From Bog-473 sp964457065 (GTDB lineage Bacteria; Actinomycetota; Acidimicrobiia; Acidimicrobiales; RAAP-2), in assembly GCA_964457065.1 (NCBI GenBank), contig CAYWDQ010000005.1:1-64000 (forward strand): 64,000 nucleotides of DNA. The letters run 5' to 3'. Shown here one piece after another: positions 1 through 9,132 of this stretch (position 1 is the first letter of the stretch; the number at the start of each line of letters is the position of its first letter). The translations under genes and the position numbers were made by a program. The notes under the pieces were generated by a model. The model searched no databases, was not told where the DNA came from, and saw only the letters and a list, made by a program, of their open reading frames with translations.

Positions 1-838
1 ACCCGCGTTGAAGACGAAGGAGTACGAAGACTATGGCTCCCAATAGGCCGATCACGGCGCCGATGATGCCGGCTTCAAGAGGGAGGACGAACTTGGACAC
101 TGGTTGCGCAGTCGCCCTCTGGAGTATCCGTGTGCTGGTCTCCGTGGACCCACTCGCGAGTTGGGCAGACGAGATCTGGCTCGTCACAGTGTTGAGTTGG
201 AGCGAGACCTGATTCTGTTCGCTTTGCAGTGAGCCCAATAGAGCGACATCTCGTTGGCCGGCGCTCGATCCGGTGCCCTCGGAGGTAATCCGGGCAGCCA
301 CCGTGCTGATCTGCGACTGGAGATCCTTGATCTGCTTGGTGAGCAGCGCCGATTCCTTCTGCAGGTCGGCCACCGCAGGTCCGGCTGAGCTCGCCTGCAA
401 TTGACCCACGTAGTCGACGTAGCTTGTGGCGACGGCGTTGGCCAACTGCACGGCGTACGTGCTCGCCGGAGCCTGAGCCTGTATCTGCAGGATCTGGCCG
501 CTGAGTGGTGTGACCGTCACAAGCTTCTCGACACCCAACGCCCCGAGTGGCGGTGACACCTTGGCGCCGGCGGCAGTCAGAACCGGCGTGCTTCTGGCAA
601 TGACGGCCTCGGTGCTGACGCCGTTCCCAGCCGTGCCCGAGTTGCCCGAGTTGCCCGAGCTGTCTGAACCGGATGCAGGTGGCAGGAGGACCAGCGCGAT
701 GGCGGTCTCATTTGCCGGCCTCAGGAGCCCGTACGCCACCCCACCGAGTCCGCAGAGCGCCGCCACCACGATTATCAACAGCCGACGTCGCCAAATCTCC
801 CGAAGCGACGCACGCAGGTTGAGAGGCTGCTCGTTCAC
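1..838 (-). CDS. Wzz-like polysaccharide chain-length determinant (3' end cut by window edge)
   Basis: Inner-membrane chain-length/co-polymerase type protein for surface polysaccharide export. The visible 279 codons start at GTG 838 and run off the window. An N-terminal membrane segment lies at about residues 18-38. A Ser/Gly/Asn low-complexity patch follows (about 54-66), then a mostly helical periplasmic region with Gln-rich coiled coil (about 130-230). A second hydrophobic segment at about 252-275 is followed by Arg-Leu-Gln-Arg, as in Wzz/Wzc-N proteins. The start overlaps the stop of the LuxR gene in GTGA, so translation is probably coupled. Whether a tyrosine-kinase domain follows cannot be seen. 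Family is inferred from the two-membrane-segment plus coiled-coil layout and from the polysaccharide neighbours. Confidence 0.75.
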   Translation of the reverse strand, partial: MNEQPLNLRASLREIWRRRLLIIVVAALCGLGGVAYGLLRPANETAIALVLLPPASGSDSSGNSGNSGTAGNGVSTEAVIARSTPVLTAAGAKVSPPLGALGVEKLVTVTPLSGQILQIQAQAPASTYAVQLANAVATSYVDYVGQLQASSAGPAVADLQKESALLTKQIKDLQSQISTVAARITSEGTGSSAGQRDVALLGSLQSEQNQVSLQLNTVTSQISSAQLASGSTETSTRILQRATAQPVSKFVLPLEAGIIGAVIGLLGAIVFVLLRLQRG

Positions 839-1650
839 TTGTTGTCCATCGAAGACTCGTTCCCGGGATGCGCCAAGGCAGTCCGGCTGGGGCTGTAGGT
901 GAGGTCGGTGCGGGCCAAGTATGTGGCGATTTGCGCGCGGTTGTTGAGCTCGAGCTTGCGATAGAGGCGGCTTACGTAGTTGCGCACGGTCTTCTGACCG
1001 AGTTTCAGTTGTACGGCAATCTCCGCGTTGCTCGCGCCTTCAGCCACCATCCGGAACACGGCCGACTCCCGTTGTGTCAGATGGCTGGAGGGTTCGTCCC
1101 CTAGGACCCATCGGGCCGCCTCCTTACAGAGAACCTGATCACCCAGATGAACGGAGACGACCGCAGCCCTGATGGCCTCCGGGGAGGTGTCCTTCAGGAG
1201 GAGGCCGGCAGCGCCCGCGATCATGACGGGCCGGACGCGCCAGTCGGGATTGGAAGTCAGGACCAATGTCCTCGAGTTCGGACACTCCGTGGCAAGCGAC
1301 CGCACGAGATCGATGCCATCGGCTCGTGAGAGCTCGAGATCTATCAGGACAACGTCGGCAGCCGTGGCGGTGCAGAGCCCGATCAGCTCGTCATCGCCGT
1401 CGGAGACGGCGATGACGTCCAAGCCTTCGTCCTCACCGAGAAGCCCAGCCAACCCGAGGCGGAAGAGCCGTTCAGCGGCGACCACGATGACGGAGATCTT
1501 CGAAGTGGAGATCGAAGAACCATCCGAAGTCCTGGTTCGTTCGAGAAGCTTGGGTGGGTCGCTGTTGAGCACCTGGTTGGGGTCCTGGGACGAGTGGGAT
1601 GGTCGACGACCCCAAGATCGGGCGACGTGGTTGTGGCCACGACGCCCCAT
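835..1650 (-). CDS. LuxR/NarL-family response regulator
   Basis: Predicted DNA-binding regulator of the adjacent polysaccharide genes. After a 50-residue unstructured N-terminus comes a receiver domain (about 52-170). It has the phosphoacceptor-position Asp104 (VLIDLE) and the conserved Lys153 (LLLKD), but only Glu60 stands where two acidic residues are usual. The LuxR helix-turn-helix is at about 188-248 (LTQRESAVF, GQKTVRNYVSRLYRKL). The true start could lie inside the long N-terminal tail; ATG 1650 is the first start. It is the first gene of a two-gene unit with the Wzz-like protein, overlapping it by 4 bases. No sensor kinase is nearby. A strong inverted repeat lies 51-83 bases upstream. 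Its target genes are not shown by the sequence. Confidence 0.85.
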   Translation of the reverse strand: MGRRGHNHVARSWGRRPSHSSQDPNQVLNSDPPKLLERTRTSDGSSISTSKISVIVVAAERLFRLGLAGLLGEDEGLDVIAVSDGDDELIGLCTATAADVVLIDLELSRADGIDLVRSLATECPNSRTLVLTSNPDWRVRPVMIAGAAGLLLKDTSPEAIRAAVVSVHLGDQVLCKEAARWVLGDEPSSHLTQRESAVFRMVAEGASNAEIAVQLKLGQKTVRNYVSRLYRKLELNNRAQIATYLARTDLTYSPSRTALAHPGNESSMDNK

Positions 1651-1700
1651 GCCTGCCTCTTGAGTCGATGGCTATACAGAGGTCCGAGGTTCGCGGAAGA

Positions 1701-1733
1701 TACCGCGGGGGGGACATTTGCCCACCCGCGGTA
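1701..1733. promoter_or_regulatory. 33-base inverted repeat, candidate operator or attenuator
   Basis: Arms TACCGCGGG (1701-1709) and CCCGCGGTA (1725-1733) are perfect complements. After one mismatch, three more G-C pairs extend the stem inward, leaving a 7-base loop (ACATTTG). No T-tract follows on either strand, so a regulator site is as likely as a terminator. Confidence 0.5.
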
Positions 1734-1939
1734 GGGACTGCCCCTCGGACAGGGGGCGGCCACGCACGGACCAGTCCGGTCGGGACGACCTGGCGAGCTG
1801 CAACCGGGGTGATCGGTCCGGTTGCGGAGCGGCAGACGCTCGCTGTATCTGCGCGAAGCCGAGGCGCTCTGTCTTGCTGGGCGTTTGACGTGAAGGCGCC
1901 TATCCCCCGACCCGACGTCCATGACGAGCACTCAGGCTC

Positions 1940-1956
1940 GCGAGTGCCTTACTCGC
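1940..1956. promoter_or_regulatory. Short perfect inverted repeat upstream of flippase
   Basis: GCGAGT and ACTCGC are separated by GCCTT. The repeat ends 24 bases before the flippase ATG, so it would lie in the promoter or the mRNA leader. Function is unknown. Confidence 0.35.
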
Positions 1957-1979
1957 TCTAACCGAGACGGGTAACGAGT

Positions 1980-3395
1980 ATGTCTGCTACCTGGTTCGGA
2001 GCTCGGTTGCGGCTCCGTGGCGGTGCCACCACCCGCGCGACGACGACGATGGCCGACCAGTGTGTGGCGTCGGCATCCAATTTTGCGGTCGGAATCGTCG
2101 TGGCGCGGATCAGCGGTCCGGCCGGTCTGGGAGCCTTCGCCCTCGCGTACGCGGTCTGGGTCCTGTTGACGACAATTCACCGGTCATTGATCACAGCCCC
2201 AATGACGATCATGGGTGACCTGCGCGGAACTGAGGAAGAGGAGTTCATTCGGCTGGGGTTTGCCGCAGATGTGGTGCTCGGCGTGATGGCCACGTGCATC
2301 ATCGCCGCGGTGGGTGCGGCACTCCTCGTTGTCGGTCAGCACGCTTTCGGAGTGGGCGTCCTCTCGCTGGCTCCCTGGGTGCTCGTACTCGATCTGCAGG
2401 ATTACTGGCGACAGGTCGGGTTCATACAAGGAACACCGAGAAAGTCTCTCATGAACGACCTCCTGTTCAATGCCGTGCAGGCGTTGGCGTTCGGGGTGGT
2501 CTTCCTGGCGGGTCTGCACTCGGTGTTCGCGGTCGTCTCGGCCTGGGGTGTGGGGGCCGCGATTGCTGCCATCTACGGTCTTCGGCAGTTCTCGGTGCGC
2601 CCGTCCCTACGTGGGGGAACTGCGTATCTCTGGTCCCACTGGCCCACGAGCCGGTGGTTGGCCAGCGAGCGTGTGGCCTCTTGGGCAGGGGCCCAGCTCT
2701 ATCTGATCCTGGCCGGCGTTCTGTTGGGCCCTGCGGCGCTCGGTGGATTGAAGGCGGCGCAGGGACTGGTGATCGGTCCGACGACCGTGGTGGTCAATGC
2801 CGGAGGGAGCTTTGGCCTGCCTGAAGCGAGCCGTAAGCTTGCTGAGCACGGCTGGACGGGCATGGCAAGGGTCTCCCGCCTCGTCACTGGGGCCGGGGTG
2901 CTGGTTGCGACAGCAGTTGCGATCGCGGTCTTGGTCGCGGCACCCATCCTCATCAAATTGTTGTACGGACCCACGTTCGTCGTATATGCACCGAGTGCAC
3001 GGATCTTCGCAGTCTCCATCGTCATCCTCGCGTTCGGCGTTGGCCCTATTCTCAACGTGACCGCCACACGCCGACTACGTCCGCTCTTCGTGGTGCAGTT
3101 GGGGACATTGGTCCTCTCTGTCGTTGCCGTGTGCGTGTTGACGCCTACCTTCGGGGTAACGGGGGCTGCGTGGGCGAACCTGCTCACATCTGTGGCCACG
3201 GTCGCCGCCATGTTCATCCTGCAGTCCTCGGTTCGCCGATCGGTTGAGGGAGGGCAACGCCGTCCAGCCGGGCACCTCCTCATCGCCGCCCGGCGACGGC
3301 TGGTGCGAAACACAGAGATACTGCTTGTGCTGCCACCGGCTGATGACCCAACAGCCGGGCGTCCCTCCCGTGTGTCGTCCGAACAGCCCTCGTAG
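1980..3395 (+). CDS. Wzx-like polysaccharide flippase (MOP superfamily)
   Basis: A 471-residue polytopic membrane protein. Hydrophobic segments recur over the whole length (roughly 10-12 predicted), with short polar loops and a basic, Arg-rich cytoplasmic tail after about residue 420. The N-terminal part (residues about 24-65, with the motif SGPAGLGAF followed by a long hydrophobic helix) resembles O-antigen/teichoic-acid flippases, which move undecaprenyl-linked repeat units across the membrane. Its position between a Wzz-like protein and glycosyltransferases supports that role. It converges with the glycosyltransferase at 3408-4634, with 12 bases between stops. The start is ATG 1980, with only a weak ribosome-binding site. 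A multidrug MATE-type pump is less likely in this context. Confidence 0.8.
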   Translation: MSATWFGARLRLRGGATTRATTTMADQCVASASNFAVGIVVARISGPAGLGAFALAYAVWVLLTTIHRSLITAPMTIMGDLRGTEEEEFIRLGFAADVVLGVMATCIIAAVGAALLVVGQHAFGVGVLSLAPWVLVLDLQDYWRQVGFIQGTPRKSLMNDLLFNAVQALAFGVVFLAGLHSVFAVVSAWGVGAAIAAIYGLRQFSVRPSLRGGTAYLWSHWPTSRWLASERVASWAGAQLYLILAGVLLGPAALGGLKAAQGLVIGPTTVVVNAGGSFGLPEASRKLAEHGWTGMARVSRLVTGAGVLVATAVAIAVLVAAPILIKLLYGPTFVVYAPSARIFAVSIVILAFGVGPILNVTATRRLRPLFVVQLGTLVLSVVAVCVLTPTFGVTGAAWANLLTSVATVAAMFILQSSVRRSVEGGQRRPAGHLLIAARRRLVRNTEILLVLPPADDPTAGRPSRVSSEQPS

Positions 3396-3407
3396 TCGGC
3401 GAACGCC

Positions 3408-4634
3408 TTATCGCCGTCGACGTCGTCGCTCGGCGGCGGCGCGATAGACGTCCAGCGTCGCCTCGGCGATGGCGCCCCAGTTGAACTGCCGAGCCCGATT
3501 GAGCCCCTCGGTCCGCAGCGTGGACGCTGCCGGGCCGGTGGCCTCGAGCATGGCGCGAGCGATCGAACGTGGGTCGTGAGGATCAGCGAGCACGGCCGCC
3601 CCACCGGCGATCTCAGGCATCGAGCTGACGTCGGAGGTGACAACTGGACAGGCGCAGGCCATCGCCTCCAGGATCGGTAACCCGAAGGTCTCGTTGAACG
3701 AGGGGTACACAAGAACATCGGCCCCCTGGTAGAAGGGAACGGTCTCCTCGTTCTGCACCGCGCCGACGAAGACCACGTCGTCGCCGATGCCGAGCGTGTC
3801 GACCAGCGCGTGGAGCTCGGCGCTGTACTGCTGGTCTCGCTCAGCTCCGAGAATGACGAGTTGGCGACCTTCAAGCTCATCTCGCGCCAGCCTCCAGGCG
3901 TGCAACAGTCCGTCACAGTTCTTGTAGCGCCAGAGGGACGAGACGAACAGCACGAACGGTCGTGAGATCCCGAACGAGGCGACGTGCGCCCGAGCGGCAT
4001 CCCGGCTGCCGGGCTTGAAGATGTCGTGGTCGACTGCTTCGTAGATCAAGCTGACCTTTTGTGGGTCCACCTCCAGATACTGGTCGATCTCGTCCCGCAG
4101 GCTGTTGGAATTGACGATGATCGCGTCAGCGAGCCGCACCGAGCGCTGGTAGTTCAGACGGCGGTAAGCCCGGGCGCCGATCGAGAGCGATTCCGGAGCC
4201 GTGAACGCGTGCATGGTCTTCATGTGGATGACGAGAGACCGCGTCGGGTTCACCAGGGGGGCGATGGCGGTGCTCAACAGGTCGATGTGACGGAGCGGGA
4301 GCAGAACCGGGGACACGAGATGCTCACTCGCCGTGCGCAAGACCCGGTGCTCGTTCGACCAGGGATAGGTGATGTGATGCACAGCGTCCCCTGAATCGGG
4401 AAAGTAGCGTCGTCCCGAAGGGCTCACCATCAGATGGAGCTCTTCGCCTGGGAGAAGCCGATTGGCCATCTCGGGCACTATCCGTGTCCAACACCAGTAC
4501 GCGCCGGACGGCTGCCGGGGGTCGTCAGAGAGCAGGTTCATGGCGATGCGCAGGCGCGTGCGGTCGTCGCTGCTCTCGGGCGGAGGGGAAGTGCCGGTAT
4601 CGGGAGAGCGGGTAGCTCCCGCGGGAGTGGTCAT
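3408..4634 (-). CDS. GT4-family glycosyltransferase
   Basis: Retaining GT-B glycosyltransferase predicted to add a sugar to the lipid-linked repeat unit. About 30 disordered residues precede the first Rossmann-like domain. The C-terminal donor-binding domain (about 215-395) has the group-1 hallmarks: FVSSLWRYKN, then the acidic NETFGLPILEAMACACPVV loop containing the E-x7-E motif that binds the nucleotide sugar. The protein is 408 residues, normal for the family, and ends in an Arg run. It is the last gene of the minus-strand operon beginning at 13655, 182 bases after the heparinase-like gene. That gap shows no gene or clear hairpin. Donor and acceptor cannot be predicted. Confidence 0.88.
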   Translation of the reverse strand: MTTPAGATRSPDTGTSPPPESSDDRTRLRIAMNLLSDDPRQPSGAYWCWTRIVPEMANRLLPGEELHLMVSPSGRRYFPDSGDAVHHITYPWSNEHRVLRTASEHLVSPVLLPLRHIDLLSTAIAPLVNPTRSLVIHMKTMHAFTAPESLSIGARAYRRLNYQRSVRLADAIIVNSNSLRDEIDQYLEVDPQKVSLIYEAVDHDIFKPGSRDAARAHVASFGISRPFVLFVSSLWRYKNCDGLLHAWRLARDELEGRQLVILGAERDQQYSAELHALVDTLGIGDDVVFVGAVQNEETVPFYQGADVLVYPSFNETFGLPILEAMACACPVVTSDVSSMPEIAGGAAVLADPHDPRSIARAMLEATGPAASTLRTEGLNRARQFNWGAIAEATLDVYRAAAERRRRRR

Positions 4635-4816
4635 CAGAGGGAACTCAACGTCAGCGCACGAGTACGGTGTGTTTCGCGATCGAAGGGGCTGACCGGGCCG
4701 ATACCCGCCAGCTCTCGCAGCTCCACCACGCTGTGTTAGAGCAGGCCGGGGCTCGGCAGATACCTGAGGAGCACACCGCGGCCTGCTTCATCTCGACGAG
4801 ATCTCGGAGCCCGAGG

Positions 4817-6844
4817 TCACGAGTGGAACTGAAGCACCGTTGTGTAGGTGTCGATGCCGTCCCCGTTGCAGACTCCCTCGCCTATGACGGCCCAGGCCGG
4901 GTGGTTCTCCCCGAAGCGCGGGGAATACCACCCGAGGATCGGGTCGGTTGCGCCCCTCGAGAGCGACCAAGTGGGACCATCGGGCAGGAAGAGAGTGGCG
5001 CTTCTCGAGAACGCGCCATGTGACCAACTGAGCTCGACGTCGTGCCCGACCATCCGTGCGTGCATCTCCGGGCCCAGATGGAAGGCCATTCGGAAGCCAT
5101 GCCCTCCCGTCGTCTCGAGACAGTCGACAATCTCGAGCCGCCGAAGCCGGCTTGCAAGTCGCACCGAACGACGGTGAACGACAGGCGGGGCCAGGGAGCG
5201 ATACCCGTCGTGCTCAGCGGTCCACATGGTGACCGCTCCGTCTTCATCGGTCTGCAGCTCGATCAGCTGGCTGCGTGCGTGACGGGTCCAGAGGAAGGGG
5301 CCACCCGAGGTGGACTGGTCTCGGCGGCCAACCTCGATCGTGTTGTGGGCCAATGTCGAGCGGAAGTAGCTGCGCCAGAAGGGCTCGCCGTGGTAGCAGT
5401 ACGTGCCCGGATCGGCCAATACGTCAATGCCGTCGTGTCGCACTTCGACCGCCAGCGCATCGGCATGGGCATGGGCGGCGATCGACAGGAAGCCATGGGG
5501 ACCTGCGTCGCAACGGCACCAGATCTCCTCGCCGTCCGATGCAGAGCTGCGCATCAGGGTCAGGCCGGCATCGGTGAAGTGGCACGGGCGACGCTCCGGC
5601 TGCCCCGCCGCAGCGCGACGACCGGCCATCGTGCCCAGGAGGGTGCTGGTCACCGTCGGTCTCACCCTCGGCCACCATCCCGGAGCGTCGAACAGCGACT
5701 CGCCGATGGCGAGCAGGCCAGACGACCGACCAGTGGCCGAGGGATCGATGACGAGAGCCCTCCCGTTGTCTCCGTCCCCCTGGCGCGGAGGGCGAAGTTT
5801 CACATCTACCGTCGCCGCGACGACATCGAACATGCGGTACAGCAATGTCCAGAGATCGTCGGAGAGAGGGTGACCGTTCCAATCGGCCTCTGCCGCGGCT
5901 ACGACCGCGAGTTCGGTGACGAAGCCGTGGTAATCGAAGGCCATCTCTCGATTGACTCCGCTCGGGAATGTGTTGCTCGTCAGCTCCTGCTCCAGAACCC
6001 GTGTGGCCTCCTCACGCCAGAGGGGGCTCTCGGCGAACCAGTCGAAGGCCAGTGCCGCCACCAGAAGGCCGGCGGCTTCGGCAATCACGTGATTATTGGC
6101 CGACGATCCCCGACTTCGAAAGTTTGCAAGGTAGTGCTGGTGCCACCAGATCTGGGCTAGTGCGACATCGTTCCGTTCGAAGAGCCCGCCTGCTCCGCTC
6201 CAACCGTCGAGCAGGCGGCGCACCCAGACCCAGGTGATCAGTCGTAGCCCAGCCTCGATACCGCTTGTCCAGTGGACACCCGAGAGGAACGGGTTCTGTG
6301 CCCACCAGGAACGAAGATGGGAGGCGGTGCGTTCTGCGTAGCGTTCGTCGCCGGAGAGAGCGAACGCGGCGGCGAGCACCGTGAGGTGGTGCATGCGCGA
6401 GAGCTCCCAGATCTGCTTCACGTTGCCGGTGACGTCCTCGCAACGGTGGTCGACGTTGAAGCAGTAGTCGACCTGGGGGGCCCGCCTTCCGGTCACCGGG
6501 TCGAAGAACCAGTCCGGGTCCTCCATGTCCTGCCGCACCGCCCCCAGCAGTTCCCACCGCCCTGCCAGTACCTCCTCGGCCGCCGCGATCACTTGTTGAC
6601 GGGCCTCACTCGGCACGGCTCGCAGTACCTCTGCCCACGGAAAGGTCGGGAACACGGCATTTCGCGCCGAGTCCCAGGGTGCGGTGGCGGAACGGAGGGC
6701 CCACGACCGGGGTGAAGCCGCAGGCAGGACCTGTCGGGAAGCCCACCGTTTGCGTCGCACGTGCTCGGAGATCCGCCATCCCACCTCCGAAGCAGACATC
6801 TTCGACAGTCGCCGGAAACGCCACTCGATCCCGACCGGGTTCAT
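4817..6844 (-). CDS. Heparinase II/III family protein
   Basis: A 675-residue protein with an N-terminal alpha/alpha-toroid region and a C-terminal heparinase II/III beta-sandwich. Visible family features are the SANNHVIAEAAGLL helix (about 245-260) and the C-terminal HAHADALAVEVRHDG and HNTIEVGRRDQSTSGG stretches (about 460-530). These enzymes cleave uronic-acid-containing polysaccharides by beta-elimination. No signal peptide is visible: the N-terminus (MNPVGIEWRFRRLSKMS) is basic and typical of the polysaccharide-operon members of the family. It probably works in the cytoplasm or at the membrane on the locus's own glycan, for example as an editor. The gene follows the two-domain oxidoreductase by 43 bases and precedes a glycosyltransferase. 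The exact substrate is unknown. Confidence 0.85.
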   Translation of the reverse strand: MNPVGIEWRFRRLSKMSASEVGWRISEHVRRKRWASRQVLPAASPRSWALRSATAPWDSARNAVFPTFPWAEVLRAVPSEARQQVIAAAEEVLAGRWELLGAVRQDMEDPDWFFDPVTGRRAPQVDYCFNVDHRCEDVTGNVKQIWELSRMHHLTVLAAAFALSGDERYAERTASHLRSWWAQNPFLSGVHWTSGIEAGLRLITWVWVRRLLDGWSGAGGLFERNDVALAQIWWHQHYLANFRSRGSSANNHVIAEAAGLLVAALAFDWFAESPLWREEATRVLEQELTSNTFPSGVNREMAFDYHGFVTELAVVAAAEADWNGHPLSDDLWTLLYRMFDVVAATVDVKLRPPRQGDGDNGRALVIDPSATGRSSGLLAIGESLFDAPGWWPRVRPTVTSTLLGTMAGRRAAAGQPERRPCHFTDAGLTLMRSSASDGEEIWCRCDAGPHGFLSIAAHAHADALAVEVRHDGIDVLADPGTYCYHGEPFWRSYFRSTLAHNTIEVGRRDQSTSGGPFLWTRHARSQLIELQTDEDGAVTMWTAEHDGYRSLAPPVVHRRSVRLASRLRRLEIVDCLETTGGHGFRMAFHLGPEMHARMVGHDVELSWSHGAFSRSATLFLPDGPTWSLSRGATDPILGWYSPRFGENHPAWAVIGEGVCNGDGIDTYTTVLQFHS

Positions 6845-6887
6845 GGGCCGACCCCGTCCCCACCGTCTCGGAATGGCCGCCGCGGGG

Positions 6888-9101
6888 TCACAACCGTTGA
6901 GGCGCTCGAGTCGCGACGCCGGTGGCCGCAGCGAGGGTGGCGCGGGTGGTGGCAGTCAGGGAGTCCAGCGAGATGGGCATCGGTCCACCGGTTCGCACTG
7001 AGTCGAGGAAGGCCTTGATCTCGGCGCGCTGGCCCTTGTCCGGTGAACCCAGCTGCCGACGGACGCGAGCACGTGAGCCCGACCAGACCGTGGCTCGCCT
7101 GAAATTGTCGAGCCGAGCGGTCCGCCCACCGCTCGACGCTTCGAAAGTCTCCTTGGGGAAGCGCCGGTGCGCATTCGTCAGGTAGGTGATGGTCGCAAGC
7201 GATCCGTCGCCGTAGCGAAGGCTCACTTGCACCTCGTCGGGATCACCGCCGCTCATTGTCATGACTTCCACGGGATCGCTACCGATCCACCAACTCACGG
7301 TGTCCACGAAATGGCCACCTTCTCCCACGAAGCGAGAACCCTCGAGTTCGGCGTCACGGTACCAGCTGTCCGACGCCAGTCGTCCCGCGTTGACCAGGTA
7401 CCGGGCGTTGGTCGGCTCCGGTGATCGACCGAACCGTGACCGCATCTCCACGAGGAGAGGGGCGAAGCGACGATTGAAGCCGACCATGACTCTGTCGTTC
7501 CCCGTTGCGTCCACCACGGTGAGGATTCGATCCAGCTCCTCTGATGACAGGGCAAGAGGCTTCTCGACGAAGACGGCCTTTCCCACCTCCAGAGCGCGGC
7601 AGGTCAGTTCGGCGTGCGCGCTGTGTCGTGTGGCGATGAAGACAGCGTCGATCGAGTCGTCCTCGAACACGGCATTCGCGTCAGTGCTGGCGGCACGAAA
7701 GCCGAACTTTCGTTGCGCGTTGACGGCAGACAGCGAGCGACGGGTGGCGACGTGTGCCAGTTCGAGTCCCGCCTGGTTCACTAGGTGGGGAAGAAGCATC
7801 GACGACGCGTAATTCCCGGCTCCGACAAACCCTATGCGCAGACTGCCATCCGCTTGGCCCTGACGGCGGGCCGGCGTGTGATGCGAAGGCCCAATTGTCG
7901 ATCGCCGACTCGACATCAGATGCGCATCGGCCGAATGACGACTCGGAATCTCGGTCTCGTCCTCGACGGGCGAGTCGTACTCGAAGAGATAGCCGACACC
8001 CCGCAACGCGCCGGTTCCGAGCTGCTCGTAGACGCTCGGCGCCTCCTGAAGGGGGAAGATCCCGGCGATCAGCGCTTCGGGATCGACCTCCTTTCTGGCG
8101 ACGGCATTGACAAAGCAGTGGAGGTTGCGTCGTTCCGTCCAGCGTACGTAGCCCGCCGGGTAGTCGACTCCATCTATTTCGTATCTGGGGTCGTAGCGGC
8201 CTGGTCCGTACGAGCGGGAGAATCGAACGTCCAGCTCCTTCTCGTAGTAGTCGTTCCAAGGCAAATCGAGCTTGCACTTTCCTATGTCGACGACCATTGC
8301 CCGGTCGCGTGCGATCCGTGCCGCGATCTCCACCGGCTGGTTGGAAGTGCCGCCCGCTACCAGGAACACCCGATCGGCGCCGAGGCCGCCCGAGGCTTTC
8401 GACAGCGCCTGCTCCACCGCGGTCACACCGTCGACGTCCGGTGCCGCGCTCAGCAGTGCACCGGACTTTTCGGCCAACTGGCAGCGGTCCTGGTCGAGAT
8501 CGAGGCCGACCACCTGGACTCCGGACGCGACGAGCAGTTGGACGACCAATTGTCCGACCAAACCCAGGCCGATGACGCACGCGGTATCCCCGATCTGAAC
8601 GTTTCCCTGACGAACGCCTTGCAGAGCGATCGAACCCACCGTGGCAAAGGCGGCCAGCTGGGGCGAGACCCCGTCGGGTACTGCCACGCAGAGATTGGTC
8701 GGAACCCAGTTGAGCTCGGCGTGAAGCGCGAACTCGTTGCCGGCACAAGCCACGAGTTGACCTACTGCGAACTCCTCGGCGCCTTCTCCCACTTCAACGA
8801 CGACACCGGCGAGCGAATACCCGAGCGGCGAATAGGAATCCAGACGGTTCATCGCCTTCTTGTAGGCAGTGACGGGTCCCTGCTGTTGGACCGTGTCGAG
8901 CACCTTTTTGACTTGTTCAGGCCGGGCGCGCGCCTTCCCGACGAGCGACATCTTGGATTCGCCCACCTTCATCAACTCGGTGCCCGTGGAGATGAGGGAG
9001 TACAGCGATCGCACGAGCACCCCACCACGGGCGCAGTTGGGAGGGGGCGCGTCTATGACGGCGAGCTCCCCAGAGCGATAGTTCTGCGCCACTTGCTTCA
9101 T
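6888..9101 (-). CDS. Two-domain oxidoreductase: medium-chain dehydrogenase-like plus Gfo/Idh/MocA
   Basis: A 737-residue fusion. Residues about 1-365 form a medium-chain alcohol-dehydrogenase-like module with a GLGLVGQLVVQLL nucleotide-binding loop. I do not see the usual Gly-His-Glu catalytic-zinc motif, so this half may be non-classical. Residues about 420-737 form a Gfo/Idh/MocA oxidoreductase, with RIGFVGAGNYASS for NAD(P) and the family motif FVEKPLAL. The start chosen is ATG 9101 because AGGGAG lies upstream at good spacing and homology begins there; the longer reading is only shadow sequence. This architecture is recurrent in polysaccharide loci next to heparinase-like and AsnB-like genes, as here. 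It probably oxidises or epimerises a nucleotide sugar or glycan residue; the reaction is not established from sequence. Confidence 0.85.
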   Translation of the reverse strand: MKQVAQNYRSGELAVIDAPPPNCARGGVLVRSLYSLISTGTELMKVGESKMSLVGKARARPEQVKKVLDTVQQQGPVTAYKKAMNRLDSYSPLGYSLAGVVVEVGEGAEEFAVGQLVACAGNEFALHAELNWVPTNLCVAVPDGVSPQLAAFATVGSIALQGVRQGNVQIGDTACVIGLGLVGQLVVQLLVASGVQVVGLDLDQDRCQLAEKSGALLSAAPDVDGVTAVEQALSKASGGLGADRVFLVAGGTSNQPVEIAARIARDRAMVVDIGKCKLDLPWNDYYEKELDVRFSRSYGPGRYDPRYEIDGVDYPAGYVRWTERRNLHCFVNAVARKEVDPEALIAGIFPLQEAPSVYEQLGTGALRGVGYLFEYDSPVEDETEIPSRHSADAHLMSSRRSTIGPSHHTPARRQGQADGSLRIGFVGAGNYASSMLLPHLVNQAGLELAHVATRRSLSAVNAQRKFGFRAASTDANAVFEDDSIDAVFIATRHSAHAELTCRALEVGKAVFVEKPLALSSEELDRILTVVDATGNDRVMVGFNRRFAPLLVEMRSRFGRSPEPTNARYLVNAGRLASDSWYRDAELEGSRFVGEGGHFVDTVSWWIGSDPVEVMTMSGGDPDEVQVSLRYGDGSLATITYLTNAHRRFPKETFEASSGGRTARLDNFRRATVWSGSRARVRRQLGSPDKGQRAEIKAFLDSVRTGGPMPISLDSLTATTRATLAAATGVATRAPQRL

Positions 9102-9132
9102 AGGTCGTCCGACTCCCTTCCTGGCATCGGGG

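Larger units (their letters stand above)
1651..1979. other. Divergent intergenic region between luxR-like gene and flippase
   Basis: This 329-base stretch contains no convincing gene. It separates two divergent transcription units, so it should hold both promoters. It carries a long inverted repeat (1701-1733) and a short perfect one (1940-1956), listed separately. I could not assign -35/-10 elements with confidence. Confidence 0.6.

Noticed and set aside
7000..9100. Frameshift joining two separate oxidoreductase genes
   Set aside because: The reading frame is continuous and the two-domain arrangement recurs in polysaccharide loci, so it is a real fusion.
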